DNA of 14,198 bases from an uncultured Altererythrobacter sp. (GTDB lineage: Bacteria; Pseudomonadota; Alphaproteobacteria; Sphingomonadales; Sphingomonadaceae), in NCBI GenBank assembly GCA_946886565.1, contig CAMPIX010000035.1, forward strand, positions 1 to 14,198, given 5' to 3'. Position 1 is the stretch's first letter, and each line of letters opens with the position of its first letter. The translations under genes were made by a program, and so were the position numbers. The notes beneath the pieces were generated by a model. The model ran no database searches. It was not told where the DNA came from and was given only the letters and a program-made list of their open reading frames with translations. Below are positions 9,901 through 14,198 of the stretch, one piece after another.

Positions 9901-10325
9901 AGGTCTTTCTCGCCGCGGGCATCGACGACCTGCTTGCCGTCTTCCTTAACGAACACGCCGCGCTGCCGCGTCGGGAGGAGCTCGAGCACCTTCTCCGATG
10001 GACGGCACAGCTTGACGCCCAGCGGAGAGACCACCAGCGGCCGGTTGATCAGGATCGGATGATCCATCATCGCGCCGATCAGATGCTCGTCGGAAAGCGT
10101 GGGATCGTCGAGGCCGAGCTCGGCGAACGGCGTGCCCTTTTCGCGCAGCAGCTCTCGCGGCGTCATATCCGCCCGCGCGATCAGAGCTTCGACCATGGCG
10201 CGCGAAGGCGGAGTCTTCAGATACTCGATCACATGCGGTTCGATGCCCGCATTGCGGATCATCGCGAGCGTGTTGCGCGAAGTCCCGCATTCCGGATTGT
10301 GATAGATGACGATGTCGGTGTTCAT
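9897..10325 (-). CDS. arsC: Arsenate reductase ArsC (glutaredoxin-linked)
   Basis: Reduces arsenate to arsenite in the cytoplasm with electrons from glutathione and glutaredoxin, giving the substrate that Acr3 exports. The 142 residues match the E. coli plasmid R773 class of ArsC. The catalytic cysteine is Cys13 in [11 protein letters not shown]. The three arginines that bind the arsenate in R773 ArsC (60, 94, 107) have clear counterparts at Arg61, Arg95 and Arg108, each shifted by one. It is not the thioredoxin-linked low-molecular-weight phosphatase type. The start overlaps the arsR stop and the stop overlaps the acr3 start, each as ATGA. Confidence 0.97.
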   Translation of the reverse strand: MNTDIVIYHNPECGTSRNTLAMIRNAGIEPHVIEYLKTPPSRAMVEALIARADMTPRELLREKGTPFAELGLDDPTLSDEHLIGAMMDHPILINRPLVVSPLGVKLCRPSEKVLELLPTRQRGVFVKEDGKQVVDARGEKDL

Positions 10326-10690
10326 TCGGATTCCTTCGCCAGGATCGAACCCTCGTGCTGCCGGGTCCCGCCGTTCCTAGCGGTTGCCGGCGCGCAGTCC
10401 GCACCGCCGCAGCAGTTTTCCATGAGATAGCCGACGAGGGCGTTCATCGCCGGATAGTCGGCGGTGTAGACGAGCGAGCGTCCCTCGCGGCGCTGCACGA
10501 TCAGCCCGGCGCGGGTCAGATGGGCGAGGTGGAACGAGAGGGAGGAGTTCGGGATGCCGAGCGCTTGGGCGATGGCGCCCGCCGGCATGCCCTTTTCGCC
10601 GTTCTGAACCAGCAAGCGAAACAGCGCGAGGCGGTGCTCCTGCGCAAGAGCGCCGAGGGCATCGATGGCCGCAGGCGAGTTCATTTCCAT
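10322..10690 (-). CDS. arsR: ArsR family arsenite-responsive repressor
   Basis: Dimeric winged-helix repressor that leaves its operator when As(III) binds, turning on the operon. In the 122 residues the recognition region is IPNSSLSFHLAHLTRAGLI near 47-65, followed by the wing QRREGRSLVYTAD. The classic ELCVCDL site of E. coli ArsR is missing. Instead a C-terminal NCCGGADC carries Cys93, Cys94 and Cys99, like the three-cysteine arsenite site of Acidithiobacillus ferrooxidans ArsR. It is the first gene of the operon and overlaps arsC by 4 bases. Two ATGs (codons 1 and 3) could serve as start; neither has a good ribosome binding site, and the predicted promoter lies so close that the mRNA may be leaderless. 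Confidence 0.95.
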   Translation of the reverse strand: MEMNSPAAIDALGALAQEHRLALFRLLVQNGEKGMPAGAIAQALGIPNSSLSFHLAHLTRAGLIVQRREGRSLVYTADYPAMNALVGYLMENCCGGADCAPATARNGGTRQHEGSILAKESE

Positions 10691-10697
10691 GAATCCC

Positions 10698-10727
10698 GAA
10701 ATATTCGCCCGGCCTCCAGGTCGTCAA
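10698..10727 (-). promoter_or_regulatory. Candidate ars operon promoter
   Basis: On the minus strand TTGACG (10727 down to 10722, 5 of 6 to the -35 consensus) is followed 18 bases later by TATTTC (10703 to 10698), a partial -10 box. Transcription would then begin near 10691, next to the arsR ATG at 10690. That fits the lack of a good ribosome binding site and suggests a leaderless message. The -10 box is weak, so the exact start is uncertain. Confidence 0.4.
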
Positions 10728-10734
10728 CGATTCA

Positions 10735-10750
10735 TTCGAGGATTCTCGAA
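10735..10750. promoter_or_regulatory. Candidate ArsR operator (inverted repeat)
   Basis: TTCGAG at 10735-10740 and CTCGAA at 10745-10750 form a perfect 6-bp inverted repeat around a 4-base spacer. It lies 45-60 bases before the arsR ATG, just upstream of the proposed -35 box. A dyad of this size next to an arsR promoter is what an ArsR dimer would bind. A shorter CGAA/TTCG dyad overlaps the proposed -10 box at 10698-10708 and could be a second half-site. Confidence 0.5.
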
Positions 10751-10802
10751 ACAATGTTCCATCGGACAGAGGGTGCGCTCATCCGGTGAATGCGCAGCGC
10801 CG

Positions 10803-11141
10803 CTAGGCCCCTTCAGCGCAGTCGAGGCACCTCACCGCCGTCGGATTATTGTGAAGCCGCCGGATTGCGATCGGATCGCCGCATTCGGCGCAATACCCGA
10901 ACTCCCCCACCTCGATCCGCTGGAGTGCGGCGGCGATGGCTAGGCGCTCTGCATTGCGTCGTCGCTCCTGCGCGAGCGCCATCGCCTGGACCTGCATCGC
11001 ATCGATTCGCGACAGGCGGCCAACGCTTTCCTGGTCGAGCGTGACCGGCGCGCGATCGTCTTCGGATATCCGGTCCTGCTCGTCGAGTTCGGCGCGCCGC
11101 CGGAGCAGCAGATCGCGGAACGTAGCCGGGTCGATCGACAT
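10803..11141 (-). CDS. DksA/TraR family zinc-finger protein
   Basis: Small protein of 112 residues of the DksA/TraR type, which enters the secondary channel of RNA polymerase and alters promoter kinetics in the stringent response. It has a charged helical N-terminal part and a C4 zinc finger: Cys84 and Cys87 in CAECG, Cys105 and Cys108 in CLDC. The SVGRLSRIDAMQ segment at 39-50 would be the coiled-coil tip, with Asp47 and Ala48 matching the acidic tip of DksA. It is shorter than true DksA (about 150 residues), so it is a paralogue and not the housekeeping copy. The ATG comes one base after the usp stop, so it is the last gene of the sulP-usp operon. Its targets are unknown. Confidence 0.88.
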   Translation of the reverse strand: MSIDPATFRDLLLRRRAELDEQDRISEDDRAPVTLDQESVGRLSRIDAMQVQAMALAQERRRNAERLAIAAALQRIEVGEFGYCAECGDPIAIRRLHNNPTAVRCLDCAEGA

Positions 11142-11142
11142 G

Positions 11143-11994
11143 TCACCGCACCAGCAGCACTGGCGCCTTGACCGTTCGCACCATCTCGCTGGTAGTGCTG
11201 CCGACGATCAATCGGCGGATCGGCGAGTGGCCGTAGGCGCCCATCAGCAGCAGCGCGCCGTTGGTCGCTGCAACTACATCGGGAATGACCTGCTCGGCTT
11301 TGCCGGGTTCCATGAGCACTCTCACCTGATGCCCCGGCGCGAAGGCCGCGACAGCACGATCGAGCTGGCTCCGCTTGGCATCGCCATGAGCCTCGGCCAT
11401 CACGATCGTGACTGGCAGTCCTGCAAACAGCGGCGAATTGGCGAGCCGCTCCAGCGCCCGCTCGGCCGCAGGGCTGGCATCGTAGGCAAACGCCATGTGA
11501 CGCGGCTCGACGAAACTGCGCGACGCGACCAGCACCGGCTTCTCGCTGGCGCGAACCACGCGCTCGACCTTCGAGCCTATATGATCGCTGGCGAACTCAT
11601 GGCTTGCGCCGCGCTTGCCGATCACCAGCACGCGTGCGTCCGCTTCGCGTTCGAGGATGGTCTCGACGATCCCACCGTGGCGGTGGAGCGTGGCGACCTC
11701 GGTAGCGCCCGCTTCGCGCAGGATCGCCTCTCCTGCGGAGAGCAGAGCACGGCCGCGTTCGATCTCGACCTTGCTGCTTTCCTCGGACAGCCGGACGAGC
11801 TCGTCCATCAGGTTGCCCTTGACGCCCAGGCCGATGGCGCCCGACAGGTCGCGCCTCGCGGTCACGGGATCCTGGCGCTGGACGACATGCAGCAGTTCGA
11901 CCGGAAGCTCGAGCCGTCGGCTTGCCCATCCGGCGTAACGGCAGACGCTCTCGGCATACGTCGAAGCGTCGACGGCGGCGAGGATGCTTTCCAT
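11143..11994 (-). CDS. Tandem universal stress protein (UspA family)
   Basis: Two Usp domains in 283 residues, about 1-160 and 165-283, in the cytoplasm. The second carries a full ATP-binding signature, G-2x-G-9x-G-S, in GAYGHSPIRRLIVGSTTS near 252-269. The first has a similar GKRG...GS block with ten instead of nine intervening residues, so it may bind nucleotide less well. I chose the ATG at 11994 because GGGAGAGAA lies four bases before it and the product begins MESILAAVDAS, the normal Usp start. An ATG five codons earlier (12009) would overlap the sulP stop by one base and is possible by translational coupling. The gene sits between sulP and the dksA-like gene. Its partner process is not known; co-expression with an anion transporter suggests a stress-linked transport response. 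Confidence 0.9.
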   Translation of the reverse strand: MESILAAVDASTYAESVCRYAGWASRRLELPVELLHVVQRQDPVTARRDLSGAIGLGVKGNLMDELVRLSEESSKVEIERGRALLSAGEAILREAGATEVATLHRHGGIVETILEREADARVLVIGKRGASHEFASDHIGSKVERVVRASEKPVLVASRSFVEPRHMAFAYDASPAAERALERLANSPLFAGLPVTIVMAEAHGDAKRSQLDRAVAAFAPGHQVRVLMEPGKAEQVIPDVVAATNGALLLMGAYGHSPIRRLIVGSTTSEMVRTVKAPVLLVR

Positions 11995-12008
11995 GGTGTT
12001 CTCTCCCA

Positions 12009-13493
12009 TCAGTGCCCTCCCAGCTGCGCTTCGGCGCCGGGCTTGTCGTGAACGGCGTAGCGCTCGATCATCGCCGCGCTGGCATCATTCAGGCCGACGA
12101 CCTCGACTTCGGTGCCTTCGCGGCGGAACTTGAGGATCGCTTTGTCTAGCGTGCCGACCGCGGAGATGTCCCAGAAGTGCGCTCGGCCGACATCGATCTT
12201 CACCCGATCGAGCACTTCCTTGTAGTCGAACGCCTCGACGAAGCGGTCGGACGACGCGAAGAAGACCTGGCCTTCGATGCGGTAGGTTCGCATGCGCCCA
12301 TCACCCGAAAGTTCGGTCGCGACGGTGAACAGCCGCTTGACTTTGCTAGCGAAGAACAGCCCGGACAGGATCACGCCCGCAAGCACGCCTTGCGCAAGAT
12401 CGTGCGTCCATACCACCACGACGACGGTGACGATCATCACCACCGAGGACTGCCACGGATGGTGGCGGATATCCTTGATCGAGCGCCACGAGAACGTGCC
12501 GATCGAGACCATAATCATCACCGCGACCAGCGACGCCATCGGGATCTGTGCCACCAGCGGTCCGAGCACGAGCAGCAGGAACAGCAGGAACACGCCGGAA
12601 ACGAACGTCGACAGCCGCGTCTCGCCGCCGGACTTCACGTTGATCACCGACTGGCCGATCATCGCGCAGCCACCCATGCCGCCAAAGAAGCCGGTGACGA
12701 AATTGGCGATGCCCTGGCCCTTCATCTCGCGCTGCTTGTCGGAGGGCGTGTCGGTCAGGTCGTCGACGATCTGCGCGGTCAGCATGGATTCTAACAGACC
12801 GACCGCCGCCATCGTCGCCGAATAGGGCAGGATGATCTGCAGCGTCTCTAGGGTGAACGGCACGTCGGGAATGAGGAAAGCCGGAAGCGAGGCAGGCAGC
12901 TCGCCCATGTCGCCTACGGTGCGCACATCCATCCCTGCGTAGATCACCACCGAGGTGAGCACGACGATCGCCACCAGCGGCGACGGGACCGCCTTGGTCA
13001 GCAGCGGGAACAGATAGATGATCGCGAGGCCCGCCGCGACCAGCACGTAAGTCAGCATCGGGACGCCGGTCAGCTCGGGCAGCTGCGCCATGAAAATCAG
13101 GATTGCCAACGCGTTGACGAAGCCGGTGATGACCGAACGCGAGACATACTGCATCAGCAGATGCATCCGCAAAAGGCCCGCGATGCACTGGATTACCCCC
13201 ATGAGGATGGTGGCTGCGAACAGATACTCGACGCCGTGATCCCGGATCAACGGCAGCACGAGCACTGCGATCGCCGCGGTTGCCGCCGAGATCATTCCCG
13301 GCCGTCCACCGACCAGCGAAATGATCACCGCGATCGAGAACGAGGCATAGAGACCGACCCGCGGATCGACCCCGGCGATGATCGAGAACCCGATCGCCTC
13401 GGGAATGAGCGCCAATGCGACCACGATCCCGGCGAGCACGTCCCGCCGGGGATTGGAAAGCCATTCGCGCTTCAGCGCGGGAATATCGAACAT
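12009..13493 (-). CDS. SulP family anion transporter with STAS domain
   Basis: Inner-membrane transporter of the SLC26/SulP family, whose bacterial members carry sulfate, bicarbonate or dicarboxylates; the substrate cannot be assigned. The start at 13493 has AGGG six bases upstream and gives 494 residues, with [20 protein letters not shown] at 14-33 right after a short amphipathic lead. An upstream ATG at 13622 would add 43 low-complexity residues not typical of the family. About 12-14 hydrophobic segments follow, including [19 protein letters not shown] near 272-290, a typical SulP block. The C-terminal STAS domain spans about 400-482, with [13 protein letters not shown] at 441-453. It is the first gene of an operon with usp and the dksA-like gene. 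No carbonic anhydrase or sulfur-assimilation gene is adjacent to point to bicarbonate or sulfate. Confidence 0.94.
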   Translation of the reverse strand: MFDIPALKREWLSNPRRDVLAGIVVALALIPEAIGFSIIAGVDPRVGLYASFSIAVIISLVGGRPGMISAATAAIAVLVLPLIRDHGVEYLFAATILMGVIQCIAGLLRMHLLMQYVSRSVITGFVNALAILIFMAQLPELTGVPMLTYVLVAAGLAIIYLFPLLTKAVPSPLVAIVVLTSVVIYAGMDVRTVGDMGELPASLPAFLIPDVPFTLETLQIILPYSATMAAVGLLESMLTAQIVDDLTDTPSDKQREMKGQGIANFVTGFFGGMGGCAMIGQSVINVKSGGETRLSTFVSGVFLLFLLLVLGPLVAQIPMASLVAVMIMVSIGTFSWRSIKDIRHHPWQSSVVMIVTVVVVVWTHDLAQGVLAGVILSGLFFASKVKRLFTVATELSGDGRMRTYRIEGQVFFASSDRFVEAFDYKEVLDRVKIDVGRAHFWDISAVGTLDKAILKFRREGTEVEVVGLNDASAAMIERYAVHDKPGAEAQLGGH

Positions 13494-13607
13494 GTGAACC
13501 CTAACACGACTCACACGACCGGCACGGCGCTGCAATGCGCCGCTCAGCTGCGAACACTTTGTGCGGCTGGAGAAGAGCCGGTCTGAAAGGTTGTCCCGGG
13601 GATAGGC

Positions 13608-13637
13608 GCCGGGCCGAGCCACCCGGCGCGGCCGGGT
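13608..13637 (-). promoter_or_regulatory. Overlapping alternative hairpins in the sulP leader
   Basis: Read on the minus strand, ACCCGGC (13637-13631) and GCCGGGT (13627-13621) form a perfect 7-bp stem with a 3-base loop. Six bases of the second arm can instead pair with CCCGGC (13613-13608), across an 8-base loop. The two stems exclude each other. They lie about 115 bases before the sulP ATG. This could be a leader switch or simply GC-rich sequence; no known riboswitch family is recognised. Confidence 0.25.
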
Positions 13638-13750
13638 CCGGTGGATGGCGGCCTGCTATTACGGAATGGCAACTGCTGCAAGTACTGATCGGCTTGCTGG
13701 TATGATGGCAGCGTTCAGCCATCCGCGCCTATAGTAGATGGCCGAAATCC

Positions 13751-13828
13751 GGGCGCAAAGAGGGGTCGCGACTTCGCGGGTATTTTCCAATACTTGGAGC
13801 ACCTTTCTTTGTCCGGACGGATGCGCCC
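13751..13828 (-). other. Cluster of inverted repeats, possible terminator or structured RNA
   Basis: GGGCGCA at 13751-13757 and TGCGCCC at 13822-13828 form an outer 7-bp stem. Inside lie CGCGA/TCGCG (13767-13778), GTATT/AATAC (13780-13793) and the 8-bp palindrome GTCCGGAC (13811-13818). The block follows the NUDIX-type gene stop at 13849 on the minus strand, so a 3' structure or terminator of that gene is the simplest reading, though no long T-run follows. Confidence 0.25.
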
Positions 13829-13848
13829 AGCCGTTCCTCCACTCGTCG

Positions 13849-14198
13849 TCACCCGCGGTTGAGGCCCTGAAGCCGTTCCGCGGTGACGGGGTAGCCGGCG
13901 TCGTCCGGAATGCAGATCCAGCCTTCGCCGTCGCGATCCTCGAAGAATGGGGTGATCGTGCGCGGGGGATGGGCGGCGCAGTCGTGCAGCGCGGCGTCGA
14001 AGTCGTCGAACCGGGCGAGGCGTTCGAGGTTGCGGCGGGTCGGGAAGATCACCGTCAGCTCGCCGCGATCGGCCGCCTCGAGCGCTGCTTGCGCGGTGCT
14101 CCAGAACAGCCTGGTGTTCTCGGTCGCATCGACCGTTACCTCGACCGCGCCGGTGCCGAGATCGGCGAGGTAGAAGCGGGTGTCGAACACCCGCGGCA
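13849..14198 (-). CDS. NUDIX hydrolase-like protein, C-terminal part (partial)
   Basis: The frame is open to the right edge, so the gene starts outside the window. The last 115 or so codons end with TGA at 13851-13849. A GTG at 14190 is internal, because the preceding codons continue the expected PR-x-FDTRF context. The visible PRVFDTRFYLA, DATENTRLFW and FPTRRNLERLARF blocks match, from memory, the C-terminal half of NUDT19-like NUDIX hydrolases common in sphingomonads. The catalytic NUDIX box would lie upstream, outside the window, so activity cannot be judged. Substrates of this group are likely nucleoside-diphosphate or CoA derivatives, by family only. Confidence 0.7.
   Translation of the reverse strand, partial: PRVFDTRFYLADLGTGAVEVTVDATENTRLFWSTAQAALEAADRGELTVIFPTRRNLERLARFDDFDAALHDCAAHPPRTITPFFEDRDGEGWICIPDDAGYPVTAERLQGLNRG

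Larger units (their letters stand above)
13494..13848. other. Intergenic region: sulP leader and 3' flank of the NUDIX-type gene
   Basis: No credible gene in 355 bases. The small open frames here have no domain and odd composition. Towards sulP there are several GC-rich dyads (see 13608-13637, and CGGCGC/GCGCCG at 13525-13542). Towards the NUDIX-type gene there is a cluster of shorter inverted repeats between 13751 and 13828. I could not place a firm promoter for sulP. Confidence 0.5.

Noticed and set aside
8665..10062. Plus-strand open frame of 465 codons rich in Asp, Glu, His, Gln and Arg
   Set aside because: It lies antisense to acr3 and arsC, which have full sets of conserved residues; such charged composition is typical of antisense frames in GC-rich genes.
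10774..10796. TGCGC/GCGCA dyad between the dksA-like gene and the ars promoter as a terminator
   Set aside because: Short stem with mismatches inside and no T-run; too weak to call.
12346..13464. Minus-strand frame of 372 codons inside sulP
   Set aside because: Shifted frame within the transporter gene; Arg/Gly/Ala/Asp-rich with no family motif.
12009..13622. Longer sulP reading from the ATG at 13622
   Set aside because: The extra 43 residues are Arg/Ser-rich and not family-like, while the ATG at 13493 has a ribosome binding site and gives normal length.

Overview
The window is GC-rich (by eye, above 60%) and reads as chromosome of an alphaproteobacterium, most likely a member of the Sphingomonadales (Sphingomonas, Novosphingobium or Erythrobacter type). 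This placement is an inference. It rests on the large TonB-dependent receptor of sphingomonad style, the general protein style and the GC-rich codon use. No CRISPR array, insertion sequence, phage gene or replication origin was seen.

Layout from left to right. Positions 1-1177 hold the end of a VirB-type type IV secretion operon: the C-terminus of VirB10 and a complete VirB11 ATPase. After a 254-base gap with a perfect 18-base palindrome comes a 989-residue TonB-dependent outer-membrane receptor (1432-4401), closed by a strong terminator. Facing it is a queuosine-precursor transporter of the YhhQ type (4454-5215, minus). A tRNA-Arg(UCU) with its own promoter follows at 5272-5348. A soluble diguanylate cyclase (5554-6525, minus) and a PAS-PAS hybrid histidine kinase (6804-8687, plus) diverge from a shared 278-base region.

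The right half is nearly all on the minus strand. An arsenic-resistance operon runs arsR, arsC, acr3 and then a stub of arsH, each pair joined by a 4-base ATGA overlap. ArsC reduces arsenate to arsenite, Acr3 exports arsenite, and ArsR senses it through a C-terminal cysteine cluster. Only about 44 codons of arsH remain. They stop within 12 bases of the histidine kinase stop codon, which marks an old recombination or deletion junction. Upstream lies a second operon: a SulP anion transporter with STAS domain, a tandem universal stress protein, and a small DksA/TraR zinc-finger protein, packed with 1-base overlap or spacing. The right edge holds the C-terminal part of a NUDIX-type hydrolase.

Most of this is ordinary accessory and housekeeping content. 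I do not see an undescribed multi-gene system. The points most worth a second look are the arsH truncation junction, the palindrome before the receptor gene, the disulfide-rich receptor, the compact sulP-usp-dksA operon and its leader, and the candidate ArsR operator.
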